Part shown: positions 1 to 5,322 of the stretch, piece by piece | How the letters are laid out: every line of letters begins with the position of its first letter | Numbering within the stretch: the first letter of the stretch is position 1 | Position numbers and translations under genes: made by a program | Assembly (NCBI GenBank): GCA_947627125.1 | Contig: CANQUY010000072.1 | Span: 1 to 8,800 of the forward strand | Origin: an uncultured Clostridia bacterium | GTDB taxonomy: Bacteria; Bacillota; Clostridia; Christensenellales; Borkfalkiaceae | DNA: 8,800 nt | Direction: 5' to 3' | The notes under the pieces: generated by a model | Told to the model about the DNA's origin: nothing | The model's input: the letters and a program-made list of their open reading frames with translations, nothing else | The model's database searches: none

Positions 1-433
1 GTGTGCACATGACCATATGCCCGATGAGAAGGGTGAAGTAGGACTTCCCCAGCCCAACGGCCACAAAGGTGACCGCAAGCGAGAGTGCAGTGACGATCTC
101 CGCATTGATGACAGGGATCTGTGAGGCGCCGTGGATGAGCATCTTCACCCGCTTCTTTGAATAGAACATGCCGAGCGCGCCCATCGTGCCGAGCACTGTC
201 GAGAGGACCGCCGCCAAAAACGCGAGGAGGAAGGTATTCCCGATCATGCCGAGCACTTTGGAGTTCTGGAAGAGCGCGGCATAGTGGGTAAAGGAGAACC
301 CCTCGAAGCGGCCGATCATGTCCGTCTTATCGAAACTGTAGACGGCAAGGAGCAGGATGGGGAGATACAGGAGAAGGAGCACGAGCCCTACGACAAACGC
401 TTTGATACATTTTTTGAGAACCGTGTGCTTCAT
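1..433 (-). CDS. potC: Spermidine/putrescine ABC transporter permease PotC (partial, 3' end missing)
   Basis: This is the second inner-membrane permease subunit of a PotABCD-type polyamine importer. Reading the minus strand from the ATG at 433 gives about 144 residues with no stop before the window edge. The N-terminus is MKHTVLKKCIKAF, followed by a hydrophobic helix (about residues 13-32) ending in an LYLPILLLAVYSF-type segment typical of PotC. A second helix (about 65-87) follows, then PVINAEIVTALSLAVTF, resembling the PotC 'P-E-V-V-T-G-L-S' region. The EAA loop that contacts the ATPase lies beyond the edge. The ATG overlaps the potB stop as ATGA (430-433), and an AGGGGG ribosome binding site lies 8 nt upstream inside potB, so translation is probably coupled. 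The order potA-potB-potC supports PotC over a generic permease. Substrate preference (spermidine or putrescine) cannot be read from this subunit. Confidence 0.88.
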   Translation of the reverse strand, partial: MKHTVLKKCIKAFVVGLVLLLLYLPILLLAVYSFDKTDMIGRFEGFSFTHYAALFQNSKVLGMIGNTFLLAFLAAVLSTVLGTMGALGMFYSKKRVKMLIHGASQIPVINAEIVTALSLAVTFVAVGLGKSYFTLLIGHMVMCT

Positions 434-1239
434 AAGTTTGTCCCCCTGACGTTTTCGTCCGAATTAAGCCCGCCTGACAGCAGCGTGGATGCAAATACGA
501 TGATGAGGAGCACAAGCGCGATCATGGAACCCATATGCCAATCGTTGCCGAAGTAGTCGGATATGAATTTGCCGATGATCGTCACCTTTGCGTTGCCGAG
601 CATGTCCGAAACGACATAGTTCGTCATGGAAGGGAGAAAAACCATCGTCACGCCGCTCATGATCCCCGGCATCGAGAGGGGAAGGGTGATGCGGAAAAAG
701 GTCGTAAAGGCGTTTCCGCCGAGATCCGCACTCGCCTCATAGAGGGAATCGTCGATCTTCAGCATCGTGGTATAGAGGGGCAGGATCATGAAGGGCAGGA
801 AGTCATACACCATGCCGACAATCGTTTTGAAGATATTTGCACTTTCGAGCCACGCGAGCGCTTCCGCCTGCGAAAGAAGATTGAAGAGTTCGCGAAGGGC
901 GTTCACCCTCAAGACGAAGTTGATCCACATGGGGAGCACAAAGAGCATCAGAATGACGAACTTTTTCTTGAGCTTGCTCCGCGCGAGGATGAGGGCGACG
1001 GGGTATGCGATGACGAGGCAAATGACCGTCGTAATGAGGGAGATGACGATGGAGTATACGATCGTGGAGAGCTTTGTGGGGTCCGAGAAGAACTGCAGAA
1101 AGTTGGAGAAGGAGAAGTGCATGTCCCTGTCGGTAAAGGCATAGAAGATGATCACGCACATCGGGATGATGACGAAAAAGACAAGGAACACCGCATAGGG
1201 AATGCAGAGCGTCTTTCTCGAAAAGCGGGGGAGCTTCAT
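430..1239 (-). CDS. potB: Spermidine/putrescine ABC transporter permease PotB
   Basis: The 269-residue product is a BPD-type inner-membrane permease that pairs with PotC to form the transmembrane channel of the importer. About six hydrophobic helices are visible (roughly residues 11-34, 59-87, 94-112, 138-158, 191-211 and 236-256). The cytoplasmic EAA loop that docks on the ATPase lies at 168-193 (EASADLGGNAF, then ITLPLSMPGI), matching EAA-x3-G-x9-I-x-LP. The length is normal for PotB (about 270-285). The ATG at 1239 has GGAGGA 6 nt upstream and overlaps the potA stop by 4 bp; the gene's stop overlaps the potC start in the same way. The family is certain; the polyamine assignment rests on its position between a PotA-type ATPase and PotC. 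Related uptake systems such as Fe3+ or thiamine importers differ in gene order and EAA-flanking sequence. Confidence 0.92.
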   Translation of the reverse strand: MKLPRFSRKTLCIPYAVFLVFFVIIPMCVIIFYAFTDRDMHFSFSNFLQFFSDPTKLSTIVYSIVISLITTVICLVIAYPVALILARSKLKKKFVILMLFVLPMWINFVLRVNALRELFNLLSQAEALAWLESANIFKTIVGMVYDFLPFMILPLYTTMLKIDDSLYEASADLGGNAFTTFFRITLPLSMPGIMSGVTMVFLPSMTNYVVSDMLGNAKVTIIGKFISDYFGNDWHMGSMIALVLLIIVFASTLLSGGLNSDENVRGTNL

Positions 1240-2750
1240 TCCTGATCCTCCTTCGCCTTGGGTTTTAAGGAGAGCTTGATCTTCTCCTTCGGAATGATGA
1301 CGGAAACGTAGTCGTTTTCGTTCCAGAGGTCCTCCGTCGCAAAAACGAAGTCCTCATCCTCGTCGCTGTCGCCCGTGCGGACGATGACGCGGTAGTGGTC
1401 GCCCTTATAGATGATGGAGATGATATGTCCCGTCGTGCCGCCCGCGTCCTCGTCGTCGCTGATCGAGATATCGTAGAGCCCGACTTCGACGCGGACCTCC
1501 GTGCCCGTGAGGTCGATCTTTTCGCCCTCCTTTGTGATGAGATATTCCTCCTCGTCGATATAGCTGCCGGGGTAGAGCTGGGTGACGTCGCATTCAAACT
1601 CGCCGTTTGCGAATTCCACGGTATTGTGCTTGGTGATGACGCCGTCAAAGACGTTGGTCGTGTACTTCGGCTTCATGAGGTGAATGCCGTCGGGGGCGAC
1701 GTTGAGGCCGATCTTTTCGCCGACCTCGCGGCTCTCCGTGCTCTGGATGACGACCTCATACTTTCCGACCTGCACTGTAATTTCATAGTGGATGCCCTTA
1801 AAGACGACGGAGATGACCTCGCCCTTGAGCGTTCCCTCCTCGGGGGAAACCATCTTGACGTCCTCGGGACGGACGACGATATCCACGAGCTCGTTGACGT
1901 CGAAGTCGTCCACGCAGTCGAAGGTCTTGCCGCAGAATTTCACCTTCTTTTTCCCGACAACGGTGCCGCTGAAGATATTGCTCTCGCCGATGAAGTCGGC
2001 AACGAAGGTGTTGGCGGGCTCGTTGTAGATCTTGGTGGGGGTGCCGATCTGCTGGACGACGCCGTCCGACATGACGACGATGGTGTCCGACATTGTGAGC
2101 GCCTCCTCCTGGTCGTGCGTGACATATATAAAGGTAATGCCGAGGCGGTCGTGCATCTTCTTGAGCTCGATCTGCATCTCCTTCCTCATCTTGAGGTCGA
2201 GAGCGCCGAGGGGCTCGTCGAGAAGGAGGATCTCGGGCTCGTTGACAATGGCCCTTGCGATGGCGACGCGCTGTTGCTGGCCGCCCGAGAGGGTGGAGAT
2301 GGAGCGCTTTTCAAAGCCCTCGAGGTCAACGATCTCGAGCGCCTTTTTCACCTTTTCGGCGATCTCCTTTTTGGTGAGCTTTTCCTTTTTTGTGTACTCC
2401 TCGCCCTTGTCGTTGCGGTAGGTGTTGATGACCCGCTTGCACTTCAGCCCGAACGCAATGTTTTCAAACACGTTGAAGTGGGGGAAGAGGGCGTACCGCT
2501 GGAACACGGTGTTGACGGGACGCTTGTTGGGCGGAAGGGCGGAGATGTCTTTGCCGCTCAGAAGGATCTGCCCGCTCGTGGGAAGTTCAAATCCCGCGAT
2601 CATGCGGAGCGTCGTCGTCTTTCCGCAGCCGGACGGGCCCAAAAAAGTAATGAATTCGCCCTTGTTGACATAGAAACTCACGTTGTCGATGATGAGGTTC
2701 TCGCCGAAGTACTTTGTAACGCCTTTCAGTTCGATGATGTGTTCCGCCAT
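1236..2750 (-). CDS. potA: Polyamine ABC transporter ATP-binding protein PotA, with extended/duplicated C-terminal region
   Basis: This is the ATPase that powers polyamine import through PotB/PotC. The nucleotide-binding motifs are intact: Walker A GPSGCGKTT at 38-46, Q-loop in VFQRYALFPH at 82-91, signature LSGGQQQ at 154-160, Walker B ILLLDEP at 174-180, and H-loop His212. Two things are odd. First, about 20 charged residues (about 106-126) are inserted in the helical subdomain, after FGLKCKR. Second, the protein is 504 aa whereas PotA is usually about 350-380. The excess is a second copy of the C-terminal regulatory unit: residues 258-361 (NIFSGTVV..., GEVISVVFKGIHYEITV) are echoed at 365-497 (NVFDGVIT..., GHIISIIYKGDHYRVIV). 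The TOBE-like region is therefore probably duplicated. The start has AGGAGG 6 nt upstream. The gene lies 24 bp after the regulator gene and overlaps potB by 4 bp. Function is confident; the effect of the extra domain is unknown. Confidence 0.93.
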   Translation of the reverse strand: MAEHIIELKGVTKYFGENLIIDNVSFYVNKGEFITFLGPSGCGKTTTLRMIAGFELPTSGQILLSGKDISALPPNKRPVNTVFQRYALFPHFNVFENIAFGLKCKRVINTYRNDKGEEYTKKEKLTKKEIAEKVKKALEIVDLEGFEKRSISTLSGGQQQRVAIARAIVNEPEILLLDEPLGALDLKMRKEMQIELKKMHDRLGITFIYVTHDQEEALTMSDTIVVMSDGVVQQIGTPTKIYNEPANTFVADFIGESNIFSGTVVGKKKVKFCGKTFDCVDDFDVNELVDIVVRPEDVKMVSPEEGTLKGEVISVVFKGIHYEITVQVGKYEVVIQSTESREVGEKIGLNVAPDGIHLMKPKYTTNVFDGVITKHNTVEFANGEFECDVTQLYPGSYIDEEEYLITKEGEKIDLTGTEVRVEVGLYDISISDDEDAGGTTGHIISIIYKGDHYRVIVRTGDSDEDEDFVFATEDLWNENDYVSVIIPKEKIKLSLKPKAKEDQE

Positions 2751-2774
2751 GGGAGCCTCCTTTCGTGAAAATCC

Positions 2775-3308
2775 TTAAAAATTGGGAGGGGTGGAGATCC
2801 AGAGAAATCTCGCCTTTCCCTTGCCCTCGTTTACAATATAATGTTCTTTGCCCGCCGTAAAATAAAAGCTCTCGCCCTTTTTGGCGGTGTGCCGTTTCCC
2901 CGCAATGACGACTGCGATCTTTCCCGCAAGGACGTAGCCGAACTCTTCGCCTTCATGGGGGAAGTCTGGCTGCGTCTGCGCGTCCTGTTCGAGCTCGACG
3001 AGAACGGGCTCCATCATGTTCTTCTGGGCGTTGGGAATGACCCAGCTCAGGAGCATGCCCTCAGACTGCTTTTCGATGTACTCTGCCTCCGAAAATACTA
3101 CTTTTTCTTCGGTTTCCTCATGAAAGAAGTCCGAAAGATTGCTCCCGAGGGCATTCAAAAGGTCCACAAGGGTCGCGATAGAGGGGCTCGTAAGGTCGTT
3201 TTCGAGCTGGGATATGTACCCCTTGGTCAGCTCGCAGCGGTCTGCAAGTTCCTCCTGCGTCAGATTTTTTTGCAGGCGCATCTCTCTCAGTTTTGCACCA
3301 AGTTCCAT
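2775..3308 (-). CDS. XRE-family transcriptional regulator with C-terminal cupin sensor domain
   Basis: This is a probable local regulator of the polyamine-uptake operon. The 177-residue product has an N-terminal XRE helix-turn-helix (about residues 6-60; LTQEELADRCELTKGYISQLE covers the HTH core in two pieces around residue 16-37). The C-terminal cupin_2 barrel (about 105-173) includes PHEGEEFGYVLAGKIAVVI and a Gly-rich turn before FYFTAGKEHYIVNEG. This architecture is shared with PuuR and related regulators, whose cupin binds a small ligand. Being first in a unit with potABC, 24 bp upstream of potA, suggests it senses polyamines and autoregulates the operon; the ligand is inferred. The ATG at 3308 has AGGAG 11 nt upstream. 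Its own leader carries a promoter and a cluster of inverted repeats, likely operators. Whether it represses or activates cannot be told. Confidence 0.9.
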   Translation of the reverse strand: MELGAKLREMRLQKNLTQEELADRCELTKGYISQLENDLTSPSIATLVDLLNALGSNLSDFFHEETEEKVVFSEAEYIEKQSEGMLLSWVIPNAQKNMMEPVLVELEQDAQTQPDFPHEGEEFGYVLAGKIAVVIAGKRHTAKKGESFYFTAGKEHYIVNEGKGKARFLWISTPPNF

Positions 3309-3326
3309 AGAATATTTCGCTCCTAT

Positions 3327-3403
3327 GTTTATTAAAAATAAACTTTTTGATAGTTTTTATCAAACTTTTGTAATAATAAACAAAAAGTTTAATAATAATA
3401 AAC
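3327..3403 (-). promoter_or_regulatory. Cluster of AT-rich inverted repeats, probable operator array of the XRE/cupin regulator
   Basis: Between the predicted transcription start and the regulator's ribosome binding site lie nested perfect inverted repeats, read on the minus strand. They are AAACTTTT/AAAAGTTT arms (3362-3390), TTTGATA/TATCAAA with a 5-nt loop (3346-3364), and GTTTATT/AATAAAC with a 3-nt loop (3327-3343). A GTTTA/TAAAC pair lies at 3387-3403. The element CAAAA(A)GTTT occurs three times, at 3381-3390 (inverted), 3362-3370 and 3340-3349, with centres about 20-21 bp apart, so on one face of the helix. This fits cooperative binding by dimers of the adjacent XRE protein. An RNA structure in the leader is the alternative reading. 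The function is inferred. Confidence 0.5.
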
Positions 3404-3416
3404 CCAAACTGCTGCA

Positions 3417-3445
3417 AGTATAAATGATATAGTATGGAATGTCAA
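3417..3445 (-). promoter_or_regulatory. Sigma-A promoter of the regulator-potABC operon
   Basis: On the minus strand, TTGACA (3440-3445) and TATACT (3417-3422) are separated by exactly 17 bp. This is a near-perfect vegetative promoter pointing at the XRE/cupin regulator. Transcription would start near 3410, giving a leader of about 100 nt that contains the inverted-repeat cluster. No other good promoter is seen before potA, so this one probably drives the whole operon. Confidence 0.75.
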
Positions 3446-3492
3446 CTGTTTTACGGCAGTTTTTTAAAAATAATCTGTTAAAATATGCTGAA

Positions 3493-3521
3493 AGGCGCAT
3501 GCGACGATTTTGCATGCGCCT
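3493..3521. repeat. Perfect 10-bp inverted repeat (hairpin) in the rpsT-regulator intergenic region
   Basis: AGGCGCATGC (3493-3502) and GCATGCGCCT (3512-3521) are perfect complements around a 9-nt loop. It lies just past the rpsT terminator, on the side of the regulator promoter. On the minus strand it is followed by CTTTCAGC rather than a solid T-run, so it is not a classical intrinsic terminator by itself. It could be a back-up terminator, an RNA-processing or stability hairpin, or a binding site for an unidentified protein. Confidence 0.55.
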
Positions 3522-3539
3522 CGGTGGGGGAGAGAGAGC

Positions 3540-3568
3540 AAAAAAAGACCTGCCGCAAAGGGCAGGCC
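3540..3568 (-). terminator. Intrinsic terminator of rpsT
   Basis: Read on the minus strand, the stem CCTGCC/GGCAGG (3561-3566 with 3549-3554) encloses a 6-nt loop and is followed by a run of seven T residues after TC (3540-3546). It begins about 20 bp past the rpsT stop codon and would isolate rpsT from the downstream regulator-potABC operon. Confidence 0.85.
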
Positions 3569-3587
3569 CGTGTGATTTTTCCTGTGC

Positions 3588-3848
3588 TTAAAGAGCGGCG
3601 AGCTTCTTCGCGAGTTTCGCCTTTTTATTTGCAGCGTTATTCTTGTGCAGAATGCCCTTGGTCACGGCAGAGTCGATGGCGGAAACCGTCTCGGGATAGA
3701 GGACGGTGGCCTGTTCCTTATCGCCCGTCGAAACGGCGGCGAGGAACTTTTTGATCTGCGTTTTGAGAGCCGACTTCACGGCTTTGTTCTCAAGGGTCTT
3801 TTTTTCTGTGACAAGGACGCGCTTTTTGGCGGATTTGATATTGGCCAC
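3588..3848 (-). CDS. rpsT: Small ribosomal subunit protein bS20
   Basis: S20 is a primary-binding protein of the 30S subunit that contacts 16S rRNA at the bottom of the body and helps assembly. The 86-residue, strongly basic, helical product begins MANIKSAKKRVLVTEK, the usual S20 start, and ends NNAANKKAKLAKKLAAL. The conserved GILHKNNAANKK stretch lies near residue 65-76. The length matches the family (about 84-90). The start codon is GTG (3846-3848, read on the minus strand), with GAAGGAG 7 nt upstream. The gene is a single transcription unit: its own promoter lies at 3916-3944 and an intrinsic terminator follows the stop. It is divergent from murI. A GTG start together with a ~60-nt leader would be compatible with the translational self-control known for S20 in E. 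coli, but no specific element is recognised here. Confidence 0.97.
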   Translation of the reverse strand: MANIKSAKKRVLVTEKKTLENKAVKSALKTQIKKFLAAVSTGDKEQATVLYPETVSAIDSAVTKGILHKNNAANKKAKLAKKLAAL

Positions 3849-3915
3849 GGTATTTCTCCTTCAAATTTTTTATGAAATTTCTCTGCGAGATACTTTCTCT
3901 TGATAAATCTTGATT

Positions 3916-3944
3916 ATTTTAGCATAAAATACACTGCTTGTAAA
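3916..3944 (-). promoter_or_regulatory. Extended -10 sigma-A promoter of rpsT
   Basis: On the minus strand, TTTACA (3939-3944) is followed after 17 bp by TAAAAT (3916-3921). A TGC immediately precedes the -10 box, giving the extended TGnTAAAAT form. Transcription would begin near 3909, about 60 nt before the GTG start. A strong promoter is what a ribosomal protein gene needs. Confidence 0.72.
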
Positions 3945-3992
3945 CTGTTTTTTGAGGGTTATAGGAAAAATTTTTTTGAAAAAGGTGAAAAA

Positions 3993-4799
3993 ATGGAGGG
4001 GAGATTTCCGAAAATCGGCGTCTTTGACAGCGGGATCGGCGGTCTGACGGTTTTAAGGGAATGTTTTTTTCTCTTGCCGAACGCCGAATATTACTATTTG
4101 GGCGACAACGCCCGCGCTCCCTACGGGAACAGGAGCGAGGAGGAAATATCCTCCTTCGTCATGGAGGCGCTTTCCGTCTTTGAACGGCTGAGAGTGGACG
4201 TCGCCGTTCTCGCCTGCAATACCGCCACAGCCGTCTGCCTCGAGAGGGCGAGGAGGGAGTTCTCCTTTCCCATCGTCGGAACGGAGCCCGCCGTCCGTCT
4301 GGCCGCCAAGGAGTGCAAGAGCGCGGTCGTCCTTGCGACCGTCCGCACCGCAGAGAGCGTAAGGCTCAAAGAGCTCATCGCGTCCTGCCCGTCCTGTTCC
4401 TTCACGGTATTGCCCTGCCCGTCGCTGGCGGGCGAGATCGAAATGGCGCTGACGGAGGGGAGAAGGGCGGAAATAGGGAAACTTGTCCCCGGGGCCGATA
4501 TTTTCGGGAAAAAAGCGGATGGCGTTGTCCTTGGGTGTACGCACTACGTCTTTTTCAGGGAAGAAATCGCGTCAATTTACGGCTGTAAGGCCTATGACGG
4601 CAACCTCGGCGTGGCCGGATCCGTCCTCGGGCGGCTAAAAGTAGGGAGAGCTGTCCACCATGTTCCCCCGAGAAATCAGAACGTTTGTTTTGAGATAAAA
4701 ATGAAGGAAATGGCGAAAAATAGGGTATTTTTTCTTGGAAATTCGCAAAATACGAACAAAAAAGTGTTTTTCTCAAACATTTGTTTTAGGTGTTCCTGA
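3993..4799 (+). CDS. murI: Glutamate racemase
   Basis: MurI interconverts L- and D-glutamate in the cytoplasm and supplies D-Glu for the second residue of the peptidoglycan stem peptide. The 268-residue product carries the family motifs: IGVFDSGIGGLTVLR (8-22, catalytic-site Asp12 and Ser13), YYLGDNARAPYG (34-45), first catalytic Cys75 in ACNTAT, and second catalytic Cys182 with His184 in LGCTHY. The ATG at 3993 is chosen because AAAGGTG lies 5 nt upstream. An in-frame ATG at 3900 would add 31 residues with no racemase similarity and would overlap the rpsT promoter. The C-terminus is unusual: after VLGRLK (about 211-216) the DNA becomes much richer in AT, and the tail (FFLGNSQNTNKKVFF, 246-260) is only loosely like other MurI ends. 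Only weak plus-strand promoter candidates are seen upstream (for example TTGTAA/TATAGG, 3938-3965). Its place just before the dcw cluster fits wall synthesis. Confidence 0.93.
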   Translation: MEGRFPKIGVFDSGIGGLTVLRECFFLLPNAEYYYLGDNARAPYGNRSEEEISSFVMEALSVFERLRVDVAVLACNTATAVCLERARREFSFPIVGTEPAVRLAAKECKSAVVLATVRTAESVRLKELIASCPSCSFTVLPCPSLAGEIEMALTEGRRAEIGKLVPGADIFGKKADGVVLGCTHYVFFREEIASIYGCKAYDGNLGVAGSVLGRLKVGRAVHHVPPRNQNVCFEIKMKEMAKNRVFFLGNSQNTNKKVFFSNICFRCS

Positions 4800-4817
4800 A
4801 AAAATTTTTTCATAGGG

Positions 4818-4842
4818 TGGAAAAAAATGGCCAAACATGGTT
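4818..4842 (+). promoter_or_regulatory. Three TGG repeats at 10-bp period, probable MraZ operator
   Basis: TGG occurs at 4818, 4828 and 4838, exactly one helical turn apart (GTGGA, ATGGC, ATGGT, each separated by 5 nt). The last repeat abuts the -35 box of the mraZ promoter. MraZ of E. coli is known to autoregulate by binding TGGGN direct repeats separated by 5 nt; here the fourth base is A, C or T, so this is a variant. The spacing, number and position make an MraZ box array the best reading, although the motif is short. Confidence 0.55.
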
Positions 4843-4869
4843 GACAAGCCCTATATCGCGTGCTATAAT
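4841..4869 (+). promoter_or_regulatory. Perfect consensus promoter of the mraZ (dcw) operon
   Basis: TTGACA (4841-4846), a 17-bp spacer and TATAAT (4864-4869) match the sigma-A consensus at all 12 positions. TGC in front of the -10 adds the extended -10 element. Transcription would start near 4876, about 27 nt before the mraZ ATG. So strong a promoter is likely held in check, in keeping with the TGG repeats that abut it. It also rules out the upstream in-frame ATG at 4837 as the mraZ start. Confidence 0.9.
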
Positions 4870-4902
4870 GGGGATACAAAGAAAAAGGAGGGCTTCAAGG
4901 AC

Positions 4903-5322
4903 ATGCAGTTTGTCAGCGGAAAGGCGAAACATCAGCTCGACGCCAAGAACCGCACGCGCATTCCCGCAAAATTCAAGAATGCGTTCCCGCAGAACGAGAA
5001 GCTCTTCTTCGTGAAGTACACAACGGGCTGCGTCGCCATCATGTGCGAGTCGGTCATGGAGAGGAAACTTCTCTCCTTCAGCGACGTTGACCCTGCAGAT
5101 GAGGACGTCTATGACGCCGTGGAGGACACCCAGCACAGATTCATGATCCCCAAGGAGTACAGGGAATTCGCGAATCTCACCAAAGATCTCGTTTCCGTCG
5201 GCATGGGCGATTATATCGAGATTTGGGACGAAAAGACGCTTGAAGGCAAACTTAACGGGATGACGGTTGCGGAAGCGAACCGCATCAAGAAAGCGTACAT
5301 GGAAAAACAGGAGAAGCAATGA
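4903..5322 (+). CDS. mraZ: Transcriptional regulator MraZ
   Basis: MraZ is a ring-forming DNA-binding protein of the AbrB-like fold that sits at the head of the dcw cluster and, in studied bacteria, controls that cluster. The 139-residue product contains two copies of the MraZ half-domain. The first includes HQLDAKNRTRIPAKFK (DxxxR at 13-17) and the second DTQHRFMIPKEYREFA (DxxxR at 75-79), ending near GDYIEIWDE (102-110). The usual Gly of the DxKGR signature is replaced by Asn16 and His78. ATG 4903 is preferred: AAGGAGGG lies about 10 nt upstream and the predicted transcript starts at about 4876, whereas an earlier in-frame ATG at 4837 precedes the promoter. The stop overlaps the rsmH start as ATGA, so the two are translationally coupled. 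Three TGG boxes upstream suggest autoregulation. Confidence 0.94.
   Translation: MQFVSGKAKHQLDAKNRTRIPAKFKNAFPQNEKLFFVKYTTGCVAIMCESVMERKLLSFSDVDPADEDVYDAVEDTQHRFMIPKEYREFANLTKDLVSVGMGDYIEIWDEKTLEGKLNGMTVAEANRIKKAYMEKQEKQ

Noticed and set aside
535..1245. Plus-strand open frame (236 codons) opposite potB
   Set aside because: The extremely charged composition (Glu, Asp, Arg, His) is the antisense image of the hydrophobic potB codons; no domain is recognisable.
1395..2768. Long plus-strand open frame (457 codons) opposite potA
   Set aside because: It is the antisense shadow of a clear ATPase gene: composition is biased to Asp, Leu, Val and Ala, there is no recognisable domain, and it covers the potA coding region and start. 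GC-rich third positions of potA explain the lack of stops.
3444..3461. Short inverted repeat AACTG/CAGTT overlapping the -35 of the regulator promoter
   Set aside because: Arms of only 5 bp in AT-rich DNA are expected by chance; not related to the longer repeats of the operator cluster.
3900..3965. Plus-strand promoter for murI (TTGATA/TAAAAT or TTGTAA/TATAGG)
   Set aside because: Each candidate has poor spacing (19 or 16 bp) or a weak -10. A promoter must exist for the divergent murI, but neither is convincing enough to list as a feature.
3900..3992. Upstream in-frame ATG start for murI
   Set aside because: The added 31 residues have no similarity to racemases, overlap the rpsT promoter, and the ATG at 3993 has a good ribosome binding site and begins the conserved sequence.
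4837..4902. Upstream in-frame ATG start for mraZ
   Set aside because: It lies upstream of the consensus promoter and would not be on the transcript; the ATG at 4903 has a strong Shine-Dalgarno and gives the usual MraZ N-terminus.
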